NCBI RefSeq assembly: GCF_003347495.1
Contig: NZ_QCXY01000003.1
Span: forward strand, 372,001 to 436,000
Length of the DNA: 64,000 nt
Source of the DNA: Pleomorphovibrio marinus
Lineage (GTDB): Bacteria; Bacteroidota; Bacteroidia; Cytophagales; Cyclobacteriaceae
Direction: 5' to 3'
A program made the translations under genes and the position numbers. Positions 46,487-55,058 of this stretch are shown here, piece by piece. Position 1 is the stretch's first letter. The number at the start of each line of letters is the position of its first letter. The notes beneath the pieces were generated by a model. It did not search any database and was not told the origin of the DNA. It was given only the letters and a program-made list of their open reading frames with translations.

Positions 46487-46494
46487 TAATTTTG
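46487..46494 (+). promoter_or_regulatory. -7 promoter box of the TonB receptor gene
   Basis: TAATTTTG fits TAnnTTTG and lies 25 bases before the ATG at 46520. No good -33 element is present, as expected for an activated promoter. Confidence 0.45.
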
Positions 46495-46519
46495 CTTCTA
46501 AAATCATGTGAGCAGAATT

Positions 46520-48928
46520 ATGAAATTGAAATTATTAATATCCTTAGCGCTTCTATTTATTTCCTTTTGTACGCATTCGCAAGTAGTCACACAAACTGTA
46601 AGGGGGTCAGTGAGAGACGCGGACAGTAAAAGCCCGCTTGTAGGGGTGCAGATAGTGCTTGTTGGCTCCGATCCATTAATCGGTACTGTAACAGATTCCA
46701 ATGGAAACTTCCGGTTACCAGATGTAGCTATAGGCAGAATTTCTCTGAGAATTTCTTATGTCGGCTATGAGTCCCAGCATATACCTGATATTTCGGTCAT
46801 GTCTGGCAAAGAAACCATAATAGATTTGTCTTTGACCGAATCCATCTCGACCATGGATGAAGTGGTGGTATCAGCAAATTCAAACAAAGGGGAGTCGCAA
46901 AATGAAATGGCCCTGATAAGCTCTCGTTCCATTACGTCAAATGAAACCAATCGCTATGCGGGAGGATTTAATGACCCAGCCCGTATCCTATCCAATTTTG
47001 CAGGTGTAAACAATTCCCAGGATGGCAGTGCGGATATCATTGTTAGAGGCAATTCGCCCAAATACGTTCAAAGGCGATTGGAAGGAGTCCAAATCTCAAA
47101 CCCAAGCCACTTTGGTGATCCGATTGGTTTGGGTACCGGTGCACCAAGTGCATTAAACAACCATATATTAGGTACTTCTGATTTTCATACCGGAGCTTTC
47201 ACTGCTGAGTTTGGCGATGTGTTGTCAGGGGTGTATGATATACAACTGCGAAACGGAAACAATGAACAGTTTGAGGGAATGCTAGGATTAGGGATTCTGG
47301 GAACAGACCTGACGCTGGAAGGTCCACTCAAAAAAGGTTATGGTGGCTCATACTTGGTAAACTATAGGTATTCTACTGTATCGCTAATTGAACAGTTCGG
47401 ATTGGTAGACATAGGGGGAATACCCACATTTCAAGATGGAGCATTTAAAGTAATGTTGCCAACTAAAAAATTTGGTAACTTCTCACTATTCGGACTTTCG
47501 GGTTACAGCACGTTGGATTTTGAGGATGTGGATCCAACCATTTTTATTACTCCCGGTGACAATGGTTTGAAAGAAAACATAAAAGAAGATTTTACCAAAA
47601 GAGCACATTTGTTTAATTCAGGTATCAACCATTTGTTTTCTATCGATAAGAACAGTTATCTCAGAACCACATTGGCCTATTCAAATGAAGGGATAAGGGA
47701 TCAGATTTCCGAACGATCAGTACTGAATGATTCTGTGGCTGCCGTCAAAGACAACTTTAGAAGCCGAATCCAAACCGCAACCTATAGGCTGAACATGACT
47801 TATAATAACAAATTAAATGCTAAAAACACGTTACAGATGGGGTCCAGATTCGCCCTTTTCCATCATCATTTCACTATCAGTCGCTTGGAAGACAATTCCT
47901 TGCATAGGAATTTTTTGGTTGAAATGGATGAGAATATCAGCACCCTGAGAAATTTCATAAGCTGGAAGTACAGGATGAATGAGGACATCACCATAGTATC
48001 TGGCCTACATAACATGAATGTTCTTTTTAATAATAAAAGTATCCTTGAACCAAGAATTGCTGCTAACTGGCAAGCAAACCCATCCAATACGTTTAGCATG
48101 GGTTATGGAATGCACAGCACGATGGAAGGAATCCACCATTATTTCACCCAAGTGGAAAAGCCTGATGGTAGCATAGCAATACCAAATCAGGACTTGGACT
48201 TGCTGAAAGCGCATCACTTTGTCCTAGGGTATGAAAAACGATTTTCAAGGAATTTAAGGACAAAAGTAGAATTGTATTATCAGGATCTATATAATTTGCC
48301 TGTTGAAAACGATGTCAACAGTTCATTTTCTACCATAAATGAGACGTTGGATTTGCAATTTGTTGATTTGGTAAACGAGGGAAGTGGAACCAATTACGGT
48401 ATTGAACTTACATTGGAGCGCTTTTTTGAAAACAGTTATTACTTTCTGGTCAATGCATCCTTTTTTAATTCAACCTATATTGCTCTTGATGGGGTGGAGC
48501 GCAACACGGCATTTAACAGTAACTATCTGGTAAATGGATTGGTCGGGAAAGAGTTTTATCAACTGGGTAGAAAAAACAACCAGGTATTGAGTATAAATGC
48601 AAAAGTCTTTTTTGGTGGGGGTAGGAGAATAATACCGCTATTAAGGGATTTTGATGGTACCCTAGCGGTAGACCCGTTGAACAATAGATTCTGGGACTTT
48701 AACAGGGCTTATGAAAGTAGCTTGAGTGCTATTTATTCGATATCACTTGCGTTCAGCTACAAATGGAATAAAACAAATACTACTCAGGAGGTATTTTTAA
48801 ATCTGGATAACCTGACCAATAATCAGGTGCGATTAACTGAATTTTATGCTCCAAATGAACCTGGCCAAGTAGGTTTCCGGACTACTTTCGGACTTTTTCC
48901 AAATATGATGTACCGATTTTATTTTTAA
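46520..48928 (+). CDS. TonB-dependent receptor with carboxypeptidase-regulatory-like N-terminus
   Basis: The ATG at 46520 (802 residues) gives a clean signal peptide (MKLKLLISLALLFISFC). A CarboxypepD_reg-like domain follows (VRGSVRDADSKSPLVGVQIV), then a plug domain (NFAGVNNSQDGSADIIVRGN) and a beta barrel whose last residue is phenylalanine (MMYRFYF). It spans the outer membrane and takes up a substrate with TonB energy. No susD partner is present, so it is not a classic glycan pair; the substrate is unknown. The upstream regulator and the dehydrogenase gene 12 bases downstream suggest one regulated unit. Confidence 0.92.
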   Translation: MKLKLLISLALLFISFCTHSQVVTQTVRGSVRDADSKSPLVGVQIVLVGSDPLIGTVTDSNGNFRLPDVAIGRISLRISYVGYESQHIPDISVMSGKETIIDLSLTESISTMDEVVVSANSNKGESQNEMALISSRSITSNETNRYAGGFNDPARILSNFAGVNNSQDGSADIIVRGNSPKYVQRRLEGVQISNPSHFGDPIGLGTGAPSALNNHILGTSDFHTGAFTAEFGDVLSGVYDIQLRNGNNEQFEGMLGLGILGTDLTLEGPLKKGYGGSYLVNYRYSTVSLIEQFGLVDIGGIPTFQDGAFKVMLPTKKFGNFSLFGLSGYSTLDFEDVDPTIFITPGDNGLKENIKEDFTKRAHLFNSGINHLFSIDKNSYLRTTLAYSNEGIRDQISERSVLNDSVAAVKDNFRSRIQTATYRLNMTYNNKLNAKNTLQMGSRFALFHHHFTISRLEDNSLHRNFLVEMDENISTLRNFISWKYRMNEDITIVSGLHNMNVLFNNKSILEPRIAANWQANPSNTFSMGYGMHSTMEGIHHYFTQVEKPDGSIAIPNQDLDLLKAHHFVLGYEKRFSRNLRTKVELYYQDLYNLPVENDVNSSFSTINETLDLQFVDLVNEGSGTNYGIELTLERFFENSYYFLVNASFFNSTYIALDGVERNTAFNSNYLVNGLVGKEFYQLGRKNNQVLSINAKVFFGGGRRIIPLLRDFDGTLAVDPLNNRFWDFNRAYESSLSAIYSISLAFSYKWNKTNTTQEVFLNLDNLTNNQVRLTEFYAPNEPGQVGFRTTFGLFPNMMYRFYF

Positions 48929-48940
48929 ATTGAATTTTGT

Positions 48941-49912
48941 ATGACTATGAAAGCTGCATTAACAAGAAAATATGGTCCACCGGATGTAGTCCGGCTAATG
49001 GAGGTGGAAATTCCCATCCCAAAGGATAACGAGGTGAGGGTGAAAATTCATACTGCCACCGTCAATAGAACAGACTGCGGGTTACGGGCAGCCCACCCAT
49101 TTATCACCCGCTTTTTCACGGGTTTGTTCAAGCCAAAAAATACCATCCTTGGAAGTGAATTTTCAGGAGATATTGATGCCATTGGTAAGGATGTGAAATC
49201 TTTTACAGTTGGAGAAAAAGTATTTGGTCTTAGTGAATCAAACTTCGGGGCTCATGCCGAATATTTATGTATAGCAGAAAATGCTAGCATAAGCACATTG
49301 CCCGAAACACTTACCGCAGAGAATGCTTTGGCAATATGTGAAGGGCCATGGTATGCCTGGAACAACTTGAAAAAAGCAAACCTAGAGCCAGGAAAAAAAA
49401 TACTAATTAATGGGGGCAGCGGTTCCATTGGAAGTTCTGCTATTCAAATTGCTGCCTACTTTGGCGTTGAAATTACTGCGGTGACCAACACAAAAAATCT
49501 AAATTTGGTTAAAAACCTTGGAGCCACACATGCAATCGACTATTCCAGCGAAGATTTTACCAAACTCAACAGGCAATTTGACGTTGTTTTTGATGCTGTT
49601 GGCAAGAGCAGCTATTTTAATTGCAAAAAATTACTTAAGCCTAATGGCATTTATTTCTCAACAGAATTAGGCCCATTTATGCAAAACCCACTTTTGGCCT
49701 TATGGACTTCAGCTTTTGGTACTAAGAAGGTGCTATTCCCAATTCCGGTGGATAAAAGAGAAAACATACTCTTCTTTAAGGAATTAGCTGAAAAGGGATT
49801 TTTGATACCGGTAATTGACAAAGTATATCCTTTAGACCAAATTGTAGAGGCATATAAGTATGTGGAAAGTGAGCAAAAGACGGGAAGTGTTTTGTTAAAA
49901 ATAAGAGACTAG
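48941..49912 (+). CDS. Zinc-free MDR-type NAD(P)-dependent oxidoreductase (quinone reductase-like)
   Basis: The 323-residue protein is a medium-chain dehydrogenase of the quinone oxidoreductase branch. KAALTRKYGPPDVVRLMEVE and FSGDIDAIGKDVKSFTVGEKVFGL form the catalytic domain, and INGGSGSIGSSAIQIAA is the nucleotide-binding loop. The zinc ligands of alcohol dehydrogenases are missing. Reduction of quinones or enones with NADPH is inferred from the family. It lies 12 bases after the TonB receptor and is probably under the same Crp/Fnr control. Confidence 0.9.
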   Translation: MTMKAALTRKYGPPDVVRLMEVEIPIPKDNEVRVKIHTATVNRTDCGLRAAHPFITRFFTGLFKPKNTILGSEFSGDIDAIGKDVKSFTVGEKVFGLSESNFGAHAEYLCIAENASISTLPETLTAENALAICEGPWYAWNNLKKANLEPGKKILINGGSGSIGSSAIQIAAYFGVEITAVTNTKNLNLVKNLGATHAIDYSSEDFTKLNRQFDVVFDAVGKSSYFNCKKLLKPNGIYFSTELGPFMQNPLLALWTSAFGTKKVLFPIPVDKRENILFFKELAEKGFLIPVIDKVYPLDQIVEAYKYVESEQKTGSVLLKIRD

Positions 49913-50126
49913 TTCCTTGCCTAATACCTATTGTAAAATGAATTTATCCAGATCCCTGTATTGATCAGCCTGCTGAGGTAAAAAGGCTACTGCTGCAGGC
50001 CATATTCCATGAATAAATGGAAGAATATGGACGGGACAGCAGCTAAGCGAATTGACATTAGAATAGAGTTAAAATATCAATAAATTTAATGAAAGAAAAA
50101 TGATTATTGTATAAAACTAAAACTCG

Positions 50127-50675
50127 ATGAACCCTAGAATCCACCCCATCCAAAAACCCACCAACATCCTAAGTTGGCTGGGTTTCCAATTTATCAAAAA
50201 AGAACTTGGCAAGATCACGATGGTCGCCAAGGTAATTTATGTACGTTTTCCAAAGATTATGATGCTGGTTAAGAAAATGCTGGATATTAAGGCCTCCCAT
50301 TCTCTTCCGGAGCAACTGATCCTACTGATCCAGACCTACGTGGCCACTTTGAACGGCTGTCAATTTTGTATGGATGTAGCTAAACTCAGAGCGGATCGTA
50401 AAAAGTTGGACCAGGAGAAATTTCGACAATTAATGGTTTTTGAAAACAGTTCTCATTACAGCCATGGGGAAAAAGCCGCCCTTGCTTACGTGGAAGAGGT
50501 CACCAAGCAGGTAAGCGTCAACGATGAGACCTTTGGCAGGCTTAAAAAATACTGGAATGACCGTCAGATCATCGAAATCACCTACGCGACCTCCGTGGAA
50601 AACTTTCTGAACAGAATGGTTAAACCCTTGGGCATAGGATCGGATAATCTCTGCGAAATCCACAACGTATCCTAA
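50127..50675 (+). CDS. Carboxymuconolactone decarboxylase (AhpD-like) family protein
   Basis: The 182-residue protein has the AhpD-type redox motif C78-x2-C81 (ATLNGCQFCMDVA), preceded by SLPEQLILLIQTYVAT and followed by FENSSHYSHGEKAALAYVEEV. Members are peroxidase-like or disulfide-reducing enzymes; the histidine three residues after the second cysteine in classic AhpD is replaced here (CMDVAK), so the peroxidase mechanism is uncertain. It is transcribed alone. Confidence 0.85.
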   Translation: MNPRIHPIQKPTNILSWLGFQFIKKELGKITMVAKVIYVRFPKIMMLVKKMLDIKASHSLPEQLILLIQTYVATLNGCQFCMDVAKLRADRKKLDQEKFRQLMVFENSSHYSHGEKAALAYVEEVTKQVSVNDETFGRLKKYWNDRQIIEITYATSVENFLNRMVKPLGIGSDNLCEIHNVS

Positions 50676-50677
50676 CC

Positions 50678-50886
50678 TTAATAGCGGGCATTGATCACTT
50701 TGTACCCCACATTTTTACCCTTTGCCCAGTATGGCACCAAACCAAAATGAAAGACATTTATCTGATCAGGCTCAACCGAGTTGACCACCGGAGCCATTTG
50801 GGAAGGTGCAATGTTGGTGGAAGGCTTCCAGTTTTTGGCCTTTTCGGGCAACCTCAACTTCAGTTGGTCCTCCTCTTTTTTGAGGT
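50678..50886 (-). pseudogene. SRAP (YedK/HMCES) domain fragment
   Basis: The reverse strand reads KPSTNIAPSQMAPVVNSVEP, then FHFGLVPYWAKGKNVGYKVI and NARY before a stop. This is the middle of an SOS response-associated peptidase, which crosslinks abasic DNA sites. The catalytic Cys2 at the N-terminus and the whole C-terminal half, with the active-site glutamate and histidine, are missing. The remnant stops right at NAR, where the intact protein continues with AET. Confidence 0.75.
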
Positions 50887-50900
50887 TTTTTTTTCCAATT

Positions 50901-50963
50901 GAGCTGCGAGCCGCTAGACACGAGAGTTAAACATTTGCTCTTTTAGCAATAAGCTTGCAGCTC
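50901..50963. repeat. Long stem-loop between two gene remnants
   Basis: GAGCTGCGAGC (50901-50911) pairs with GCTTGCAGCTC (50953-50963), and a smaller hairpin TTGCTCTTTTAGCAA sits inside. Further on, GACGAGGGTAAA/TTTACCCTCGTT (51001-51035) forms another inverted repeat. The region carries no frame I can support. Confidence 0.55.
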
Positions 50964-51162
50964 CGTGAATTTCGAAGGTTATTTTTACCCTTGTAGAATG
51001 GACGAGGGTAAAAAATTGATAGATTTACCCTCGTTCGTTTCTCAATTGAAATCTTTACCCTCGTTCCCAAGTATGTTCAATCGAAAAATCCCATAGCCAT
51101 GATCAATGCTATGGATTGGGTGATAGAACTAAAAAAGTAAAATTGGTTTTCTTTGTATTAAT

Positions 51163-51350
51163 TCTGAAATCTCTTTTTGCTTATCCGGAAGGTCGATTGT
51201 GACGGGTTCATCCTTGGATTGGGGGGGTATAGGGAGGTGTTTGGGGGGGGTATCTCCTCCCTTTCAATCTCTTCCAAAAACCAAGAATGATCAACCTGAA
51301 AGAAACTCCTTTCCTCATCTGTAATGAATTCTAGCATGGGAGAACCATTG
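51163..51350 (-). pseudogene. Fragment of a second AlbA_2-type regulator gene
   Basis: This stretch matches 40125-40336 inside the intact AlbA_2 gene: same linker with G tracts, same KQKEI-region codons, same segment ending at the MPEF codons. It contains a deletion in the linker and has no start or remaining 5' part. Together with the 3' tail at 41729-41947 it shows that the gene family has duplicated and decayed locally. Confidence 0.75.
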
Positions 51351-51439
51351 GTTGATTATTACAGCCATTGGATTACCACTATTTTCTAACGTTCAATTTT
51401 TACTTTAATAAGTGTCTCTCATAAACCGATGGTTTCGAT

Positions 51440-52624
51440 CTAAACTGCTATGTTTTCGGGCCTGTACCTATAGATCCACTCCATTTTTTTCTTTTCCATG
51501 TTTATGAAATAGTGGAGGAATAGGTCACGGAAGAAAGTGGAGAGGGGATTGGGTTTTGACTTGCTGTCCCCTACCTTTCTTGCTTGGGCAATGATTTTTT
51601 TGACACGTTCTTCCCTTACGACCTGAAAGCGGGTGAAAGCTGTTTCTAGCGAATCGTATGTTGAAAGGCAACGGGATAGCACTACGCTGTCTTCCAAGGC
51701 AAGGGATGCCCCCTGACCAGTATGTGGGGTGACGGCATGGGCTGCATCGCCTATTAATACCACTTGTTCCCTGAACCAACAGGGAAGTGGTGGGATTTCA
51801 TAAATAGGATAGGCAAACAGGTTTTTGCTTTTGGATATTGTTTCAACGATGATCGGATGATCATCCCTATGCAGTGCTATTAACCGGGCTTTTAAGTCGT
51901 CTTGACCAAGGTTGATCTTTTCCCCCCCGACCGGGGTTTCCTTATGATAGAAGTTGTTAAACCACCAGACTTCCCCTTGATTGGATTGCATAAGCCCAAA
52001 AAAAGCACGATTTCCAAATGTCATTTGAACCTTCTTGGGCATCGAATTCACCACTTGTATTTTTTCTGCCGCCCCGGTGGAATAGTGATTGGTGAAAATA
52101 GGATCCGGGCCGTTGGGGAAAATTAACTTTCTTGTTTTGGAGTGGACGCCATCTGCTCCCACTACGCAATGAAAGGGGCCTAAAGTACGCCCTCCTGTTT
52201 TGGCAAAGATTAACTCCCCATCCTTTTCAAAGCCATTTAGCTTGCAGCCGTAACGAATACTAACACCATGCTTGGCAAGTTCCTTACGCAGCAGGTGGCT
52301 TATAAGTGAGCGCTTTACCTGAATGGATTGAGTTCCAAATTTTTTGGATTGATCATCGGTGTCTAGCGCTGCGATTTTTTTGCCTTTGGCATTCAGAAAC
52401 TCAATGGCGCCAGGGGCGAACTCCTGATAAAGTTTTTCCTCCTCTATAAGCCCTTTGAGTATATTGATGCCATTGGGGGATAACCCCAAAAACAACCCTT
52501 CCTCCATGTCTTTTTCTTCTCGGGATTCTATCACATCCACTTCAAAGCCCATTTTGATTAATTGAATGGCCAAGGCAGGGCCTGCTATCCCTGATCCTAC
52601 AATTAAGATTTTCTTGTTCTTCAT
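51440..52624 (-). CDS. FAD-dependent monooxygenase (PHBH/TetX-like)
   Basis: The 394-residue flavoprotein has the dinucleotide motif VGSGIAGPALAIQL (about residues 8-21), the central VVGADGVHSKTRKL (DG motif) and the GD motif LIGDAAHAVTPHTGQGASLALED. This is the group A flavin monooxygenase arrangement, shared by p-hydroxybenzoate hydroxylase and the tetracycline-modifying TetX. The substrate cannot be told from sequence. It is single, with the four-span protein gene 100 bases upstream on the same strand. Confidence 0.92.
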   Translation of the reverse strand: MKNKKILIVGSGIAGPALAIQLIKMGFEVDVIESREEKDMEEGLFLGLSPNGINILKGLIEEEKLYQEFAPGAIEFLNAKGKKIAALDTDDQSKKFGTQSIQVKRSLISHLLRKELAKHGVSIRYGCKLNGFEKDGELIFAKTGGRTLGPFHCVVGADGVHSKTRKLIFPNGPDPIFTNHYSTGAAEKIQVVNSMPKKVQMTFGNRAFFGLMQSNQGEVWWFNNFYHKETPVGGEKINLGQDDLKARLIALHRDDHPIIVETISKSKNLFAYPIYEIPPLPCWFREQVVLIGDAAHAVTPHTGQGASLALEDSVVLSRCLSTYDSLETAFTRFQVVREERVKKIIAQARKVGDSKSKPNPLSTFFRDLFLHYFINMEKKKMEWIYRYRPENIAV

Positions 52625-52721
52625 TCTTCTTTTTTATTTAAAATTCCAAACTCCAAAAAGCGTATAATGACTACTATTTATAATAGCTGAGAGGTATCCT
52701 TTTGGATTTTTTCCCAGTTAA

Positions 52722-53261
52722 TTATGCACCTTGACTACTTGTATTTCTTGGATAAAACAAGACTCGCACAAAGGCAAGGTTGACCAGAAAGTATACGGCA
52801 ACCCTTAGGTAATTCAAATTTCTCCAGTCCTTCGCCTTTTGAATGATATCCTGATGGGCAACCCCACCTATTGCTGTGTTTTGGAACTCTAGAATGACAG
52901 GGGCAAAGTAGATCAATGTCCAAACCCTAAGACTGATATGGACACAAAAAAGAAATAGCATCCAATTCCTTCTTTTTGGAAAGGCCCAATTGTAGATTAG
53001 GGCAACTACCATGGAAACCTCATGTACAGCATGGAGAATTATCCAAAATTTACTCAGTTCAATACCCGAAGGACCATTGAAAAAGTGAAGGGTCTCCGGA
53101 GGGTTTGCAGACCACGCGGGGACAAACAGCACTGTTTCCCATAGCTGTGCGCCGTTCATGGTAAAATACAAAAAGATGGACCACATTAACCACCTGTCTG
53201 CTTTGTGGATTCTCATTGTGTTTACTTCCAAAAGTTCGGAGGTACGCATAGTAATTTTCAT
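52722..53261 (-). CDS. Four-span membrane protein of unknown function
   Basis: The 179-residue protein has four predicted membrane spans (WSIFLYFTMNGAQLWETVLF, then FWIILHAVHEVSMVVALIY, MLFLFCVHISLRVWTLIYF and LRVAVYFLVNLAFVRVLFY). The layout and length remind of DUF1772/anthrone-oxygenase-like proteins, but I do not see a defining motif. It is divergent from a MarR regulator across an 80-base region with a palindrome, so it is probably controlled by it. Confidence 0.7.
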   Translation of the reverse strand: MKITMRTSELLEVNTMRIHKADRWLMWSIFLYFTMNGAQLWETVLFVPAWSANPPETLHFFNGPSGIELSKFWIILHAVHEVSMVVALIYNWAFPKRRNWMLFLFCVHISLRVWTLIYFAPVILEFQNTAIGGVAHQDIIQKAKDWRNLNYLRVAVYFLVNLAFVRVLFYPRNTSSQGA

Positions 53262-53305
53262 TTAATCAATATCTTTGTTGTAAAGCATTTTATTTAGATT
53301 ACTAA

Positions 53306-53326
53306 TTATCTTAGTTACAAAGATAA
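53306..53326. promoter_or_regulatory. Palindromic operator candidate between the membrane protein and marR
   Basis: TTATCTT-AGTTACA-AAGATAA is a perfect 7-base dyad centred about 25 bases before the MarR start. MarR proteins bind such palindromes and repress both divergent genes (inference). Confidence 0.55.
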
Positions 53327-53339
53327 ATACGATTATAAT

Positions 53340-53822
53340 ATGACCAAAAAAAGCATGGATAAAATTGATGCGGGACTTGAACAAACCATCAGTAGCCTAA
53401 GCCGGGAGTTTTCTACCCTTACCATTTTACTACATCAAGCAATCGCTCAAAAGGCAGGTTTAACAGGAACTGACCACAAATATGTAGACCTGCTAATGCA
53501 GCATGGCCCCATGACCGCGGGCAAGCTTTCAGCGCTTTCTGGATTGACCACGGGAGCGGTAACCGGATTGATAGACCGCTTGGAAAAATCAAATCTTGTA
53601 ACCAGGGAACGGGATCCACAGGACAGACGTAAGGTTCTTGTGGTCCTTAACCAGGAGGTTGCCTTTCAAAAAATCGGTCCGGCATTTCAGGCCATGCAGT
53701 CCAGCCTTGAAAAGTTTTACCAAAAATTTGAGCAGGAAGAATTACTGGCAGTAAAAAAGTATTTGGAAGCTGTCAATGCCTTTACCAAAGAACAAATAGC
53801 GCTATTGAATGGAAAAAGCTAG
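53340..53822 (+). CDS. MarR family transcriptional regulator
   Basis: The 160-residue protein is a MarR-type winged helix: LTGTDHKYVDLLMQHGPMTA, the recognition part GKLSALSGLTTGAVTGLIDRLEKS and the wing RERDPQDRRKVLVVL. MarR dimers usually repress neighbouring genes and respond to small phenolics or oxidants. The RDD membrane protein gene downstream overlaps it by 14 bases; the divergent membrane protein and the flavin monooxygenase beyond it are other possible targets. Confidence 0.92.
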   Translation: MTKKSMDKIDAGLEQTISSLSREFSTLTILLHQAIAQKAGLTGTDHKYVDLLMQHGPMTAGKLSALSGLTTGAVTGLIDRLEKSNLVTRERDPQDRRKVLVVLNQEVAFQKIGPAFQAMQSSLEKFYQKFEQEELLAVKKYLEAVNAFTKEQIALLNGKS

Positions 53823-54363
53823 GGTAATATTTTTGTTGAAAAGGGCATTGGCTTTTTCAATAGATTTCCTGTTGATTGGTTTATGGATAGGTTTCCTGCT
53901 ATTAATTGGGCTCTCATTGACTGGTGCCCGGGTGGGTTGGGAAAGCCTGTTTGAAAGACCTGCCCTTGCCCACCTGATTTCCTTTGTTAGTGTTACCCTG
54001 CCCGTTATACTGTATTTTTCACTTTTTGAATCCGGCAAAAGGAAAGGGAGCCTGGGGAAGTGGTTATTACATCTTGCTGTCGTGAAATTCCCGGATTCCG
54101 ACAGGAAAATAACTTTTCAGGCAGCCTTGTTGAGGAACTTTTTGAAATTTACACCCTGGGAACTGTCCCATGTCCTTATTCATTATGGGAACCTTGAAAC
54201 ACCAAACAATGCTGGCTCCATGTTTACCCTAATTGGACTCAGCTTGCTAAGTTTGGCCCCGTTCTTCTTTTTATCGGAAATTTTGTTTCAGAAAAATCAA
54301 CGAACGCTTTACGATAGATTAGCAGGGGTCTGTGTGGTTGAAAAAGGCACCAAGTGCTACTAG
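53809..54363 (+). CDS. RDD family membrane protein
   Basis: The 184-residue protein is a three- to four-span RDD protein: FLLKRALAFSIDFLLIGLWIG with the R-x6-D pattern of the first span, GSLGKWLLHLAVV after the second, and RTLYDRLAGVCVVEKG at the end. Some RDD proteins act as Na+/H+ antiporters; most have no known role. The start overlaps the marR stop by 14 bases. A truncated, diverged copy of its first half lies at 63557-63757. Confidence 0.88.
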   Translation: MEKARVIFLLKRALAFSIDFLLIGLWIGFLLLIGLSLTGARVGWESLFERPALAHLISFVSVTLPVILYFSLFESGKRKGSLGKWLLHLAVVKFPDSDRKITFQAALLRNFLKFTPWELSHVLIHYGNLETPNNAGSMFTLIGLSLLSLAPFFFLSEILFQKNQRTLYDRLAGVCVVEKGTKCY

Positions 54364-54610
54364 AAAAACCTGGACGACTAAGTGGACGGAATTAAAGATA
54401 AAACCGAATGCATAGTCATGCTCTTATGATTCCACAATGAGTTTTGAAATCGAGCTTGAAGCAAACCACACACTCCGAATAGATTTTATATCCCAAAAGA
54501 TAGCCCTATTTTTAACCCATGGTAAAGAAGCCTGAAATGGGCTGTTGTGCCCATTTGATGGGCCTACTTCCCTTTAAACGCACGTCCCTATCACTTTGAA
54601 CATTCCCCTT
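54364..54610. other. Patchwork of repeat fragments
   Basis: 54381-54410 resembles part of the direct repeat beside the AlbA_2 gene, and 54438-54470 (TGAAATCGAGCTTG ... CACACACTC) resembles the left part of the dispersed modular repeat. No gene is seen. Confidence 0.45.
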
Positions 54611-54645
54611 GTATCGGTCAGACGGTTTGAAACCGTCAGACCGAT
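54611..54645. repeat. REP-like palindrome, left of the RAYT remnant
   Basis: ATCGGTCAGACGGTTT and AAACCGTCAGACCGAT form a nearly perfect hairpin. Related palindromes lie at 54942-54988 on the other side of the transposase remnant. Confidence 0.75.
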
Positions 54646-54651
54646 ACCAAA

Positions 54652-54903
54652 TCAATACAACTTTTTTGCCACGCCAGGAGGCACTGCCTGATACGATTCC
54701 TGATAGAGAGTTTCCGTTGATATATCCAGAAGGTCGGTAGCAGCTTGTTGGTGACACAGCAAACCATTTCTTAATCCCACATAGTCCGAAAAAGAACTGA
54801 ATTTTGCAAGAAAGTACAGGTAGTTTTCCCTTGAAAAGAAAATCCTTCCCCGATTGTTACCCTGGATGTAAAAATGGTACTGTTGGTTTTCTGGCAGGCT
54901 CAT
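54652..54903 (-). pseudogene. Truncated REP-associated tyrosine transposase (RAYT)
   Basis: The first 40 residues (MSLPENQQYHFYIQGNNRGR, then FFSRENYLYFLAKF) match the start of RAYT/Y1 transposases of the IS200 type. After that the sequence loses the family pattern: the HxH motif expected in a 'MPNHFHLL' segment and the catalytic tyrosine are missing, and the frame ends after 83 codons instead of about 180. It is flanked by REP-like palindromes, the arrangement known for RAYTs. The element is therefore inactive, although a relative elsewhere in the genome could act on the palindromes. Confidence 0.7.
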
Positions 54904-54941
54904 GGTTTTACTTTTTTATAGCTGTATACCTATCTGACGGT

Positions 54942-54988
54942 TTATAGCTATATACCTATCTGACGATTTGAAACCGTCTGATAGGTTT
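54942..54988. repeat. REP-like palindromes, right of the RAYT remnant
   Basis: CTATCTGACGATTT and AAACCGTCTGATAGG form an imperfect hairpin, and a second partial unit (ACCTATCTGACGGTTTATAGC) lies just before it (54920-54945). They share the GACGGTTT / AAACCGTC core with the palindrome at 54611. Confidence 0.7.
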
Positions 54989-55058
54989 TTACAATCGGTT
55001 CAACATCCGCGGACTTTAAGTTGGCTTTGTGAAAATTGGTTCCTGCCTTTTACTATAT

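Noticed and set aside
50127-50675. CMD-family gene considered as a classic AhpD peroxidase
   Set aside because: The CxxC is present but the histidine expected three residues later is not, so I kept the broader family name.
54512-54757. Reverse frame of 81 codons
   Set aside because: It crosses a REP-like palindrome and overlaps the RAYT remnant in another frame.
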